Notes: generated by a model from the sequence alone, not told the origin. Numbered from the stretch's first letter, positions 52,324 through 62,460 are shown. The stretch is DNA of 64,000 nt from Bacteroidetes bacterium RIFCSPLOWO2_12_FULL_35_15 (GCA_001769385.1 MEPB01000045.1:1-64000), one strand, 5' to 3'. Numbers and translations are program-made.

Positions 52324-53370
52324 CTAGTCTTTTTTCAAAAGAGCATCCCAACCCTGAGCAATGAGCGGATGAACTGTTCCTCCTTTAGTGATCAGATTTT
52401 TTCCGTCTTTTTCATTCGTCATGTGGCCAATAATTGTTATGTCGGGATTTGCTTTGATCTTCGGGAAATCGGATTGGTCAATTGTAAATAATAATTCATA
52501 ATCTTCGCCACCACTTAATGCACAAACTGTTGGATCCAGATTAAATTCACGTGCCATGTTATAAGTAGAAGGGTCGATAGGGATTTTTTCTTCATATAAG
52601 CTGCAACCTACTTTGGAGTTGGAACACAGATGTAAAACTTCAGAAGCAAGACCATCTGAAATATCGATCATCGAGGTTGGTTTTACTTCTAACTTTTGTA
52701 ATAATACCGGAATATCTTTTCGTGCTTCGGGTTTTAGCTGGCGTTCAATAATATAATCGTTGCCTTCCAGATCAGGCTGTACGCCCGGACTTTCCATGAA
52801 TATTTGTTTTTCACGTTCTAATAATTGCAGCCCAACATAAGCCCCACCTAAATCACCCGTTACACAAAGCAAATCCCCTTCTTTGGCTCCATCACGATAA
52901 ACCAGATCTTCCGGATTTGCTTCTCCGAGAACTGTAATGCTGATCACTAATCCCGATTTTGAAGTGGTTGTATCACCACCAACAATATCAATTTTGTGCC
53001 GGTGACAAGCCAGATGGATACCAGAATAAAGCTCTTCCATCGCTTCAACAGAAAAACGATTTGAAATTGCCAATGAAACAAGAATTTGTTTTGGCATTGC
53101 ATTCATCGCGTAAATGTCTGATGCATTTACTGAAACGGCTTTATATCCTAAATGTTTAAGTGGCACGTAGGCAAGATCAAAATGCACACCTTCTACCAAC
53201 ATATCCGTTGATACAACAGTTTGTTTTCCTTTGTAATCGATTACTGCGGCATCATCTCCAACTCCTTTGATGCTGCTTTCGTTCATGATCTCGATAAATT
53301 GAGTGAGTTGTTTTATTAAACCAAACTCTCCTAGACTGCTCAATTCAGTCCGTCCTGTGTTTTCTAACAT
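52324..53370 (-). CDS. thiL: Thiamine-monophosphate kinase
   Basis: ThiL phosphorylates thiamine monophosphate to the active diphosphate. VGDDAAVID near residue 40 and ALSGGEDYELLFT near 275 are metal/ATP and substrate sites; VTGDLGGAYVGLQLL and MIDISDGLASEVLHL are further family blocks. The 348-residue length is slightly longer than many. No thi biosynthesis genes are nearby; isolated thiL is common in Bacteroidota. Confidence 0.94.
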   Translation of the reverse strand: MLENTGRTELSSLGEFGLIKQLTQFIEIMNESSIKGVGDDAAVIDYKGKQTVVSTDMLVEGVHFDLAYVPLKHLGYKAVSVNASDIYAMNAMPKQILVSLAISNRFSVEAMEELYSGIHLACHRHKIDIVGGDTTTSKSGLVISITVLGEANPEDLVYRDGAKEGDLLCVTGDLGGAYVGLQLLEREKQIFMESPGVQPDLEGNDYIIERQLKPEARKDIPVLLQKLEVKPTSMIDISDGLASEVLHLCSNSKVGCSLYEEKIPIDPSTYNMAREFNLDPTVCALSGGEDYELLFTIDQSDFPKIKANPDITIIGHMTNEKDGKNLITKGGTVHPLIAQGWDALLKKD

Positions 53371-53492
53371 GATAAAAAATATTTTTACAAAAATACGTCT
53401 TATAATTAAGCAATTTTCATAGTGAACGGGATTAAAATTTAAAAAAAGATTTGATTTTCAGCAAATTAAATCCTTTTAGGGTTTAGAACTAT

Positions 53493-54079
53493 AACTGTTC
53501 GAAATCTTTTTTTTCTTCTTTTCTCTTAAAAGAAAAGAAGCAAAAGTTCAAGAACAAACGATTGCTCCCCTCCTCTCTCCATTTTTATGAATGTCTAAGC
53601 ACTCGGCTAAAGCTCGTGCCAATACCTTCAATAAAAATAGAGTTCACTGCAAGAGGACATCGCGTTTGTTCAATCCTTGCGCGCGAACTTTGTTTATGCT
53701 TTGCAGAAGGCTTTATTGATTGCATAAATTGAATTAAAGCAATGCAATGAATTAGCATAGGTGCGGCTAGCATCCACAAAAAGTGCGGGGCTGAACGTTA
53801 AGAAAAAGTTCAGCGAACTTTTTTAGTGAAAGAGCCGGCATGAAGGGTAAGTCGAGTTTCGTAGAGATATGGCGCAAGGCTTTTGTGGAGGGCAGAGTAA
53901 AATAATGTCCTGTGGACATTATTTAGGATGAGCCAGGGTGTGCGCAGACGAAGACTTGGGGTTGGTTTTTGTGGTGGCTTTTCTTCCTCACACATACTCG
54001 CTCAAATACCTAGCAGGTATTTGCCGCTTTCTTTTTACGGCAGAAAAAGAAAGTAAAAGAATAAAATGTTTCGAACAGT
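53493..54079. other. 587-bp noncoding element with terminal inverted repeats
   Basis: The 807-base gap between thiL and the next gene contains a segment bounded by ACTGTTCGAAA (53493-53503) and TTTCGAACAGT (54069-54079). Inside, near the ends, are pyrimidine/purine tracts (tttctctt, aaagaaaagaag; agaaaaagaaag). The interior is richer in G and C than the surroundings, has a palindrome around gtcctgtggac (53907-53925) and the inverted pair aataccTAGCAGGTATT at 54015-54032, and has no long open frame in any phase. It could be a large nonautonomous repeat, a decayed gene or a structured RNA. Confidence 0.55.
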
Positions 54080-54177
54080 AAGGTTTAGAACCCTGACAGG
54101 ATTGAGCAATGGATTATTTTTTATTGCGCATTTGTTTTTTTATCTAATTTTAGCTTGCAAATATCAGAAACCCCATC

Positions 54178-55866
54178 ATGGCAAAAAAAGAAAAACATCA
54201 ACAAAGAAATGATGTTGGAGTAAAAAAGGAAACGACTAAAAAGTCCGTGGAATTAAATGTTTTTGATCAAATGGAATTATGGTTTGAAAAACATCATCGG
54301 GAACTGTTTTTTATTTTATTGTTTTTTTCAACCTTATTTTCGCTTTTGTTATTTGATTCTAAAGTTTCGCCTGGTGGTGACGATTCCAGTTACATAGAAC
54401 GGGCCTGGTTGTTTTTGCACGAAGGCAGATTCCCATACTTTCAAGGACCGGCTTATCCTGTTTTTTTATCGCTTTTTGTGAAGATGTTCGGATTGAACGT
54501 TATTGGCCTGAAATTCTTTTCGGTGCTCTGCCAGTTCGGTTTTGTCTGGGTTACTTTTTTAACTTTCCGAAAGCGGATCCCTTATACCGTATTGTTTGCT
54601 TTGATTGCTTTTATTTCATTTAATAATTTTATCCAATATTATGCAAGTCAAACATTTACTGAAACATTTTTCTTATTTGTTCAATCTATCTGTTTGTATA
54701 TCGTTTTTAAAATCATTGATTCGATTGATAAGGAAGCAAGCTGGATGGAAAGCTTCAAACAAAACTATTTGAAATGGATATTTTTTGGTTTGTTATTTAC
54801 ATTATTAAGTATTTCAAAAAGTATTGCAATTGTTACGATTGTGGGAGTAATAATCTATTTTGTTTTGAATAAAAATTTTAAACAAGCGGTGTATGCTTTA
54901 GTTGCCTTCGCAGTTATTCGTTTTGTTTACACCTTGATCGCAAGTGCATTGTTTGGGCCTAATGATACTGATCAGTTGGAAATGATGTTGCGAATTGATC
55001 TGTATAAACCGGCTATGGGGCACGAAAATTTTGGAGGAATGATCACACGTTTCTTTAATAATTTTAATACCTACATTTCATTGCATATGTATCGAATATT
55101 AAATCTCCGAAGTTTTAAATATGATGCATCAAAAATTATTCCTGCCTTATCTTATATTACGACCGTTATTTTAGTGATAATTTCAATTTTGAGTTACAAA
55201 CGAAATAAATTTATTTTCTTTTCAAGTATTTATTTGGTTGTGCTTTGTGGTGGAATATTTTTTGGGGTGCAGGCAAACAATATGCAGGATCGTCTATTGA
55301 TCATTGCTATGCCATTGATATTTTTAGTGTTATTTTTTGGTGCATACGACCTCGTTAAACGTGTTCCATCGCTTCAGTATGTTTTTATACTTTTTGCCGG
55401 CATAATGCTTTTAGTGACGATTGGGAATTCAACTGTTCAGGCAAAAAAAAATACAGTAGCATTAAAGAAAAATTTGAGCGGTGATATCTATTATGGTTAT
55501 ACACCTGATTGGGAAAATTTTTTAAAGATGAGTAAATATTGTGCGGATAGTTTACCGGCAGATGCACAAGTATTGTCACGTAAACCAAACATGTCTTTTA
55601 TCTATGGTAATGGAAAAAAATTCCCCGGACAATATTGGGTAACAACCACCAATGCCGACAGTGTATTAATGGAATGGAAAAAACAAAATATTACCTATGT
55701 GCTTCTTCCGACTTTGCGTATGAATCCCGAAAAGAATAATGGCAGATTCATCAACACACTTCATCGCATGTTACAACCCGTTGCTGAAAAATATCCTGAA
55801 AAATTAAAATTAGTAAAAACCATCGGAACCGATGAACCTACTTATTTATACCAAATAAATTATTAG
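54178..55866 (+). CDS. Polytopic glycosyltransferase-like membrane protein (GT-C/ArnT type)
   Basis: A 562-residue protein with a charged N-terminus and about eleven membrane helices. VSPGGDDSSYIERAWLFL soon after the first helix corresponds to the acidic loop of GT39/ArnT-type enzymes, which use polyprenyl-phosphate sugars outside the inner membrane. The C-terminal 130 residues are soluble and extracytoplasmic (YGYTPDWENFLKMSKYC, VLSRKPNMSFIYG). The sugar and acceptor are unknown. It faces the fused acyltransferase gene across a small repeat. Confidence 0.78.
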   Translation: MAKKEKHQQRNDVGVKKETTKKSVELNVFDQMELWFEKHHRELFFILLFFSTLFSLLLFDSKVSPGGDDSSYIERAWLFLHEGRFPYFQGPAYPVFLSLFVKMFGLNVIGLKFFSVLCQFGFVWVTFLTFRKRIPYTVLFALIAFISFNNFIQYYASQTFTETFFLFVQSICLYIVFKIIDSIDKEASWMESFKQNYLKWIFFGLLFTLLSISKSIAIVTIVGVIIYFVLNKNFKQAVYALVAFAVIRFVYTLIASALFGPNDTDQLEMMLRIDLYKPAMGHENFGGMITRFFNNFNTYISLHMYRILNLRSFKYDASKIIPALSYITTVILVIISILSYKRNKFIFFSSIYLVVLCGGIFFGVQANNMQDRLLIIAMPLIFLVLFFGAYDLVKRVPSLQYVFILFAGIMLLVTIGNSTVQAKKNTVALKKNLSGDIYYGYTPDWENFLKMSKYCADSLPADAQVLSRKPNMSFIYGNGKKFPGQYWVTTTNADSVLMEWKKQNITYVLLPTLRMNPEKNNGRFINTLHRMLQPVAEKYPEKLKLVKTIGTDEPTYLYQINY

Positions 55867-55904
55867 GATTTTTTTATTCCGGAGATCAATTTTTTCAATT
55901 GTAT

Positions 55905-55993
55905 GTCATTGCGGCTCCTTCGACTTTTTTCAGGATAAACTCCAAGAGAAATTTTTTTAATTCTATTGAGATTCAGAATGTCGAAGTGATTTG
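55905..55993. repeat. Extragenic palindrome-type repeat
   Basis: Contains gtcattgcggctccttcgac and, near the end, attcagaatgtcgaagtgat, in inverted arrangement; it is a diverged relative of 52193-52308. It lies between two convergent genes and may help stop both transcripts. Confidence 0.6.
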
Positions 55994-56010
55994 AAAAATG
56001 TAGATAGACT

Positions 56011-58989
56011 TTAAGCCTTTTTTTTATTAAGCGCAGCAATAAACTGATCTTCTCTTATTTTATCAGTAGTATGTTTAAAATAATAAAGGTAAAAATTATC
56101 GTAATCAGATTTTAGTTTAGTAGTAGAAACAGCCGGAAGAATATTCTTGATATAATCATCTAAATATTTCTGAAAATCAGTGAATATAAAATTTGCTCCG
56201 AGCTTTTCTTTTAGCTGTTTTATTATGTAGGTGTTGTAAGTAATAATTTCTGTTCCAATGATGTAAGGAGGAATATTCACAGTTGCGAGCCTAAAGCTAT
56301 CTTTTGTTAATTGACTTCTGGCAAACATAAAATCAATTCCTTTGTTTTCAAAATATTCAATTGTACCATGTTTTTCGTGTCCTATCCTTCCTCTTGTTTT
56401 AATTACAGCGTGTGCGATCAAGGTATCTGTTAATCCATGAAATTCCTGCGTGTAGTTGAAATTCGCATAATATCCCATACATGCCTGACCTCCCCTGATA
56501 AGAATTTTTGCATCAATTCCTTTGAAACAATCATTGATCGCTTGTCCAAGTTTTATTTCATCTTCTATCTTATAATAACTTGTATAAACATATCGTTCAT
56601 CAACAACGTCTTTTTTATAAACACCTTTTTCTTGCCCATACTCATCCGTTTCCAGAAAAAGGTTTGTCCTGACTCTTGTTTCAAAAAAACAAGCGACCAA
56701 CAAAACAATAAGCAGAGGGTTAAGATAGTTGACTTTTACGAGCTTTTGAATCGAATAAAAGATCACAAAATAAATAAAGGGAACGATTGGAATTATAAAA
56801 CGGGCAAACATAAAATCGCCACCAACTTTTGCAACAAAACCAATTAAATAAACATAAACAATAATCGTACTTGCAATAAATGCAGAATTAAATTTATCAG
56901 AAGTGAATTCTTTAAAAGCTGGAATGAATTTCTTTTTTAATAAAGGGAATAAGACCAGGAACGGCAATATCAAAAATAAGAAAGAAGTAAAATAGGTTTC
57001 GAAATAAAGTCCTATATAATAAAATCCTTTGCTGAACATGGATTCATTTCCCAATTTGACATAATAGGTATTCGGAAAAATAAATCCATAATAATTAAAT
57101 CTCCACAAAAAATAAGGTATATAAATACAAATTATTGCCAGATTAAAAAAGAATAAGGAGGAGAAGATCTTTGAAAATTTAATGCGATTAATAAGCTGGT
57201 CAAAAAATAATAAGCCATTAGCAGTAACCAGGATAATAAGAGTGTCGGGACGTGTAAGAAATGCTAAGCAAAGGAAAAATCCTGAAAAAATAAGTTTTTT
57301 TATTCCTTCAAAAGAGGAGAAAAAATAAATATAAAAAGTAGTACTAAGTAAAAAGCAAAAAAATGCAGTTTCGAGTCCGCTCGTTGCCCAGACATTGTAA
57401 TCATAATGAAGAGCTAATGCAATGGTGATAAAGGGTAAAATAAAAACATCTTTTTTTGCAGAGATCTTATAAACGATAATTGAAAAGAGGATTAATGTGC
57501 CAAGAGATGAAAGAATTCCCAATACTTGGACAGTTATAAGCGGATTGAATCTGAACCAGGAGAAAAAACTTATCAGCATGATCCATAAAAAATCAGTACA
57601 TCCTTCAACACGTTCTCCTATGTTGTAAACCAAACCGTTTCCTGCTAATAAATTCTGAACATATCTAAAGCCAATAAAAATATCATCACCAAGCCATTTT
57701 AGATCATAGGAATAAATAAAGCTAATAAGAATTGCTATTGTTGATATCCCTAAGAACAGGCTTTTTTTTTTGATCGGACTTTCCGCTTGTTGAATATTAT
57801 TTCTGATAGAAAACTTTTCTTTTAATAATAAGAATCGCTTTTCAAAATACGTATAGCTAATTGAGGCAATAATTATTGTTAAGATAAATGCGATTATTGC
57901 TTCAATAAATAATAATGTTGCGGAGGGATGTATTGCATCATAACCCAGTTTAAAGAAAACATAAACAACACTAAACATGGCTATCATGTGATAGCAATAT
58001 AATCCATAACTGATCTTTCCTAACTTGCTTATGAATGGTATTTTTCCAATTTTAAATATGGAGTTCTTTGCAAAAACCTGTTCAATGAGAATAAAAGCAA
58101 AGAAGAATGAATAAACAACCGGCATAATTGATTTTAAAATATGGGAACTTTGTCGAGGATCCAAAGCATTTACAGGTTCTAAACTGTAGATATCAAAACG
58201 AAAAACGATTAATAATAAGCCGGCAACGTAAAATAGATCGATCCAGTATTTTTTAATATTTACAAAGGATTTCAGTGTTTTCTCATTGGTGCATAATTGT
58301 GCAAACAGGGCTCCCACAGATAGATCGGATATGCAAGAAAAAGTGTGGTACTTCAACATTAAATTTAAAGTCAGGCCACTTGTTCCAAACAACCTATATA
58401 AAGTAGAAAACAGGATCAAGGCAATAAAAACTTTTACCAGATGTTTTTTCGGAAATACAATTAATAATAATGGCCAGAATAAATAAAACTGCTCTTCAAT
58501 TGATACTGACCATAAGACGCCAACAACGTAATTGCTGATCCCATGGATGAGGTAATCAAAATTGCCAAGAAAAAACAAGTACAAACCCTTGTCGAGAATA
58601 ACATTTGATGCAGAAACAGGAAAATTTACAGGTAAGGAAGATGTAAAAAGTGGGATAATCACAAAACAAATGAACAGAACCAAAAAGTATAATGGCCATA
58701 TTCTGAGTACCCGTCTTAAATAAAAAAACCGAATATTTATTTTTGAGTTTTGTTCTTTTTCTTTTAATAATAAATAGGTGATCAAAAATCCACTTAATAC
58801 AAAAAAGAAATTTACTCCCAGATCACCAACTAATAAAAATTTTGTCCGGATATCATTCACTAATGTATTACTGGTTTGGAAACCTAAGGTGGAAGCAGCA
58901 TGATTCACAAACACTAATAGAAAAGCAACAAATCGTAAGCCATCTAGATTTGGAAAATAAACGGTGCTTTGTTTATGAGGGTCTGTCAT
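56011..58989 (-). CDS. Acyltransferase-3 fused to an AftB-like GT-C glycosyltransferase
   Basis: The first 395 residues are a membrane O-acyltransferase (OafA/YrhL type): YFPNLDGLRFVAFLLVFVNHA with the early His, NFFFVLSGFLITYLLLKE and RRVLRIWPLYFL with the conserved Arg. From about residue 405 a second polytopic domain begins, with LLAGNGLVYNIGERVEGCTD, WATSGLETAFFCFLL and LTRPDTLI, motifs of GT-C enzymes related to mycobacterial AftB-like arabinosyltransferases. A soluble tail of about 170 residues follows. The 992-residue chain thus couples acyl transfer and sugar transfer to envelope glycans. No frame break is seen at the joint. Confidence 0.82.
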   Translation of the reverse strand: MTDPHKQSTVYFPNLDGLRFVAFLLVFVNHAASTLGFQTSNTLVNDIRTKFLLVGDLGVNFFFVLSGFLITYLLLKEKEQNSKINIRFFYLRRVLRIWPLYFLVLFICFVIIPLFTSSLPVNFPVSASNVILDKGLYLFFLGNFDYLIHGISNYVVGVLWSVSIEEQFYLFWPLLLIVFPKKHLVKVFIALILFSTLYRLFGTSGLTLNLMLKYHTFSCISDLSVGALFAQLCTNEKTLKSFVNIKKYWIDLFYVAGLLLIVFRFDIYSLEPVNALDPRQSSHILKSIMPVVYSFFFAFILIEQVFAKNSIFKIGKIPFISKLGKISYGLYCYHMIAMFSVVYVFFKLGYDAIHPSATLLFIEAIIAFILTIIIASISYTYFEKRFLLLKEKFSIRNNIQQAESPIKKKSLFLGISTIAILISFIYSYDLKWLGDDIFIGFRYVQNLLAGNGLVYNIGERVEGCTDFLWIMLISFFSWFRFNPLITVQVLGILSSLGTLILFSIIVYKISAKKDVFILPFITIALALHYDYNVWATSGLETAFFCFLLSTTFYIYFFSSFEGIKKLIFSGFFLCLAFLTRPDTLIILVTANGLLFFDQLINRIKFSKIFSSLFFFNLAIICIYIPYFLWRFNYYGFIFPNTYYVKLGNESMFSKGFYYIGLYFETYFTSFLFLILPFLVLFPLLKKKFIPAFKEFTSDKFNSAFIASTIIVYVYLIGFVAKVGGDFMFARFIIPIVPFIYFVIFYSIQKLVKVNYLNPLLIVLLVACFFETRVRTNLFLETDEYGQEKGVYKKDVVDERYVYTSYYKIEDEIKLGQAINDCFKGIDAKILIRGGQACMGYYANFNYTQEFHGLTDTLIAHAVIKTRGRIGHEKHGTIEYFENKGIDFMFARSQLTKDSFRLATVNIPPYIIGTEIITYNTYIIKQLKEKLGANFIFTDFQKYLDDYIKNILPAVSTTKLKSDYDNFYLYYFKHTTDKIREDQFIAALNKKKA

Positions 58990-59111
58990 AAAATCCTAAA
59001 ATAAGATGTTGCTCACAAAAGTAAAAGATTTATCGAAGTATTTGCATCTTCCGATTCTTGTTAAGTTGACTAATCCTAGCAAATCATTCTGGTATAAATA
59101 TGTTTTTTTTA

Positions 59112-59143
59112 TTTGCTAAACTCCCGATTTAAAAGTATTTTTG
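59112..59143 (+). promoter_or_regulatory. Bacteroidota-type promoter of the suf operon
   Basis: TTTG (59112-59115), a 20-base spacer and TATTTTTG (59136-59143) fit the -33/-7 consensus. The transcription start would fall near 59149, upstream of the SufA-like gene. Confidence 0.7.
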
Positions 59144-59149
59144 TATTCG

Positions 59150-59168
59150 ATTTAGATTGATTCTAAAT
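59150..59168. promoter_or_regulatory. Candidate operator at the suf transcription start
   Basis: ATTTAGA TTGAT TCTAAAT is a perfect 7-bp inverted repeat with a five-base centre, placed directly after the -7 box where a repressor would block initiation. A site for an iron- or Fe-S-responsive regulator (Fur, DtxR or Rrf2 family) is plausible for this operon. The regulator is not identified. Confidence 0.6.
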
Positions 59169-59208
59169 AAGAAATCGTTGTAATTAGTTGACATTCAATA
59201 ATATAAAA

Positions 59209-59535
59209 ATGATAACAGTATCAGAAAATGCAAAGCAGCATGCTTTAGCATTAATAAAACAAGAAAATCGGCCGGAAGGAACATTTATTCGTGTAGGTGT
59301 TGATGGTGGCGGTTGTTCAGGACTTTCGTACAAATTAACGTTTGATGATAAAATACAAGAAGGCGACCAATTTTTTGAAGATAAAGGGATCAAAATTGCG
59401 GTAGATAAAAAATCATTTTTGTATTTAGTAGGTACCGAATTAGATTTTATTGGTGGCTTGAATGGAAAGGGTTTTGTATTTAATAATCCGAATGCAAGCA
59501 GAACGTGTGGTTGTGGAGAATCATTCGGAGTATAA
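59209..59535 (+). CDS. A-type iron-sulfur carrier (IscA/SufA/ErpA family)
   Basis: From ATG 59209 the 108-residue protein has the three conserved cysteines of A-type carriers: C36 in GGGCSGLSY and C100/C102 in TCGCGES. It accepts clusters from SufBCD and delivers them to target enzymes. A TTG at 59188 in the same frame is not needed. It is first in the suf operon, 106 bases before sufB. The sulfite reductase, CysH and SdhB in this window are all potential clients. Confidence 0.92.
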   Translation: MITVSENAKQHALALIKQENRPEGTFIRVGVDGGGCSGLSYKLTFDDKIQEGDQFFEDKGIKIAVDKKSFLYLVGTELDFIGGLNGKGFVFNNPNASRTCGCGESFGV

Positions 59536-59641
59536 TTCTGAGTTCATAACTATAGGAAGGAATCAGATTAAAGGCTCAAAGTTTATTAGTAGCAAATGGC
59601 TTATTAACTTGTAAACTTAGAACTTATAAACTTAAATTATA

Positions 59642-61093
59642 ATGGCAAACGAAATTTTAGAAGAACAGATTGGTGGAGAATATAAGTACGGATTTGTTAC
59701 TGATATTGAAGCAGACAATGCTCCAAAAGGCTTAAATGAAGATATCATTCGTTTTATTTCCAAAAAGAAGAATGAACCGGAATGGATGCTGGAATATCGA
59801 TTGAAAGCATTTCGTTATTGGTTAACTTTGGAAGAACCTCATTGGGCACATGTAATATACCCGAAACCAAATTTTCAGGAGATCATTTATTATTCTGCTC
59901 CCAAGCAACAAAAAAAATTAGGTAGTCTGGATGAAGTAGATCCTGAATTATTAAAAACCTTCGAAAAGCTTGGGATCTCTATTGAAGAACAAAAGAGATT
60001 AAGTGGTGTTGAAAGTAGAATAGCGGTTGACATTGTAATGGATAGCGTTTCGGTAAAAACAACTTTCAAAGAAACATTATCGGAAGCAGGAATTATTTTT
60101 TGTTCTTTCGGTGAAGCAGTTCAGGAGCATCCTGAGTTAATAAAAAAATACATGGGTTCGGTTGTTCCTTATACCGATAATTTTTATGCCGCTTTAAACT
60201 CTGCTGTTTTTACAGATGGTTCATTCTGTTACATACCAAAAGGCGTTCGTTGTCCGATGGAACTTTCAACTTATTTCAGGATCAATTCAGCAGGAACGGG
60301 TCAGTTCGAACGCACCTTAATTATTGCTGATGAAGATGCTTATGTGAGTTACCTCGAAGGGTGTACTGCTCCGCAACGTGACGAAAATCAATTGCATGCT
60401 GCCGTTGTAGAAATTATCACACATAAAAATGCAGAAGTAAAATACAGTACCGTTCAGAATTGGTATCCCGGTGATAAAAATGGCAAAGGAGGGATTTTCA
60501 ATTTTGTTACCAAACGAGGAATTTGTTTAGAAGACAATGGAAAAATTTCCTGGACACAAGTAGAAACAGGCTCTGCAGTTACCTGGAAATATCCATCCGT
60601 AATTTTAAAAGGAAATAATTCAGTTGGCGAATTTTATTCGGTGGCTGTTACCAATAATTACCAGCAAGCGGATACAGGAACAAAAATGATTCACCTCGGA
60701 AAAAATACACGCTCCACAATTATTTCAAAAGGAATTTCGGCAGGCTTTAGTAACAATAGTTACAGAGGTTTGGTGCGCGTATCAAAAGGTGCAACAAATG
60801 CACGAAATTTTTCTCAATGTGATAGTTTATTAATGGGTGATAAATGCGGGGCACATACTTTTCCATACATTGAAATAAAAGATAAAACTGCTGTTGTGGA
60901 GCATGAAGCAACTACTTCAAAAATTGGAGAAGATCAATTATTTTATTGCAAGCAACGTGGTATCGATACCGAAAAAGCGATCGGATTAATTGTAAATGGA
61001 TATTGTAAAGAAGTGTTAAATAAATTACCGATGGAATTTGCTGTGGAAGCACAAAAGCTGTTGGCAGTGAGTTTGGAAGGTAGTGTTGGATAA
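59642..61093 (+). CDS. sufB: Fe-S cluster assembly scaffold SufB
   Basis: SufB is the core scaffold of SufBCD. The 483 residues match the family, with [30 protein letters not shown] in the middle as the beta-helix core signature, [25 protein letters not shown] containing the conserved Cys, and [21 protein letters not shown] near the end. sufC follows, but a secreted hydrolase gene lies between them. Confidence 0.96.
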   Translation: MANEILEEQIGGEYKYGFVTDIEADNAPKGLNEDIIRFISKKKNEPEWMLEYRLKAFRYWLTLEEPHWAHVIYPKPNFQEIIYYSAPKQQKKLGSLDEVDPELLKTFEKLGISIEEQKRLSGVESRIAVDIVMDSVSVKTTFKETLSEAGIIFCSFGEAVQEHPELIKKYMGSVVPYTDNFYAALNSAVFTDGSFCYIPKGVRCPMELSTYFRINSAGTGQFERTLIIADEDAYVSYLEGCTAPQRDENQLHAAVVEIITHKNAEVKYSTVQNWYPGDKNGKGGIFNFVTKRGICLEDNGKISWTQVETGSAVTWKYPSVILKGNNSVGEFYSVAVTNNYQQADTGTKMIHLGKNTRSTIISKGISAGFSNNSYRGLVRVSKGATNARNFSQCDSLLMGDKCGAHTFPYIEIKDKTAVVEHEATTSKIGEDQLFYCKQRGIDTEKAIGLIVNGYCKEVLNKLPMEFAVEAQKLLAVSLEGSVG

Positions 61094-61106
61094 TTTATGA
61101 AATACG

Positions 61107-61135
61107 AATCCCAATAGCTATCGTGGGAATCTACG
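61107..61135. repeat. Short palindromic repeat after sufB
   Basis: TCCCAATAGCTATCGTGGGA is an imperfect palindrome followed by atctacgaat, which resembles the tandem unit at 5958-6035. It lies in the 99-base gap before the hydrolase. Confidence 0.5.
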
Positions 61136-61192
61136 AATGAAGAAAAAAAGAAATTAAATTAAAGCACAAAATCATATTATATTGTCATTACA

Positions 61193-62431
61193 ATGTTCAA
61201 GCGGTTGTTATCTCTTTTGTTTTTATTTCTCTTACACACTACTACCCAAGCAACTCCTGGTAAATTAATTAGTTATACGCTTCATCATTCTTATTCGGTA
61301 AATGAATTAGATTCTCTCTGGAAAAGTTCAAAAATTAACAAATTCATGGCAAAAATAAATAATCCACTTGATGTGTTTGAGGTTATTTATGAAACAGTGT
61401 GGCATGATGGAACCTCCATAAAAGCTTCCGGTATTTTTTTTCTGCCAAGGGAAAAAGGGAAAGAATTTCCAATGATCTGTTATGATCATGGAACCCAGTT
61501 GGTCAAAGAAAGAAAAATTGGTTTCTTTGGTGAACAAGCCATTTGCACTGCCTTTTGTGCAAGTGGATATATGGTTGCTTTTCCTGATTATGTTGGAATG
61601 GGAAACGGAGAAAAAACGGCTCTTTATCTTCATGTAGAAACAGAAGCTGCGGCATCCATAGATTTATTGCGTGCGGTAAAGGAGTTGATTGTAATGGAAG
61701 ATGCCAAACAAAGTAAACAGCTGTTTTTGACAGGTTACTCTCAGGGTGGTCATGCTACCATGGCAACACTTAAAGTGATGCAGGAAAAATATCCTACTGA
61801 ATTCAAAGTAACTGCATCTGCACCAATGAGTGGTCCTTATGATTTGGCCGGAGGTCAACAGGAAGTGATCTTTAAACCCTATTCATACATTGCTTACTTG
61901 CCTTTCCTGATGTATTCTTACCAGGAAATATATAAATGTTTCAAGGATTCATCCTGTTCTTTCAAGGCGCCTTATGCAGAAATGCTTCCACCTCTTTATG
62001 ATGGTACACATTCTATGAGTGAGGTCAACAAATTGATGCCGGAAATGCCTAAAGATATTTTGACCGATAATTTTTTAAAAGAATATGCGACCAATGACAA
62101 GTTTCCATTCAAGCTGGAATTGCTTGAAAATAGCCTATGCGATTGGAAACCCGAAACCCCGGTACTCTTTTGTTATTGTAAAGCCGATGAACAAGTGAGT
62201 TACAAAAATGCGATTGTTGCATCTGAAACGATGAAATCGAAAGGTGCTAAAAATATAAAACTTCGCCATACCAGTAAAAAAATGGGACATAAACCCTGCG
62301 CAATATTTTCCTCTGTTTATACAAAAATGTATTTTGATAGTTTTGTAAAAGGAAGTAAAAAAGGACGGAAAGGGCCTTTAATAAATAGAATGGCTTTGTC
62401 GTTGGCTAAAATGAAAGTTAAGAAATATTGA
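61193..62431 (+). CDS. Exported alpha/beta hydrolase (lipase/esterase-like) within the suf operon
   Basis: A signal peptide (MFKRLLSLLFLFLLHTTTQA) opens this 412-residue protein. ICYDHGTQLVKER forms the oxyanion region and LTGYSQGGHATMATL the nucleophile elbow; VLFCYCKADEQV and MGHKPCA near the end supply the likely Asp and His. It resembles secreted lipases/esterases and prolyl-oligopeptidase-like hydrolases. It sits between sufB and sufC in the same direction (99 and 29 bases away), which splits genes that are normally adjacent. A role in Fe-S assembly is unlikely because the product leaves the cytoplasm. Confidence 0.82.
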   Translation: MFKRLLSLLFLFLLHTTTQATPGKLISYTLHHSYSVNELDSLWKSSKINKFMAKINNPLDVFEVIYETVWHDGTSIKASGIFFLPREKGKEFPMICYDHGTQLVKERKIGFFGEQAICTAFCASGYMVAFPDYVGMGNGEKTALYLHVETEAAASIDLLRAVKELIVMEDAKQSKQLFLTGYSQGGHATMATLKVMQEKYPTEFKVTASAPMSGPYDLAGGQQEVIFKPYSYIAYLPFLMYSYQEIYKCFKDSSCSFKAPYAEMLPPLYDGTHSMSEVNKLMPEMPKDILTDNFLKEYATNDKFPFKLELLENSLCDWKPETPVLFCYCKADEQVSYKNAIVASETMKSKGAKNIKLRHTSKKMGHKPCAIFSSVYTKMYFDSFVKGSKKGRKGPLINRMALSLAKMKVKKY

Positions 62432-62460
62432 AAAATAAAGTGATGATTAAAAATTAAACT

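Noticed and set aside
53585-53995. Two short minus-strand frames of about 60 codons
   Set aside because: They lie within the noncoding element, have no start context and no recognisable sequence.
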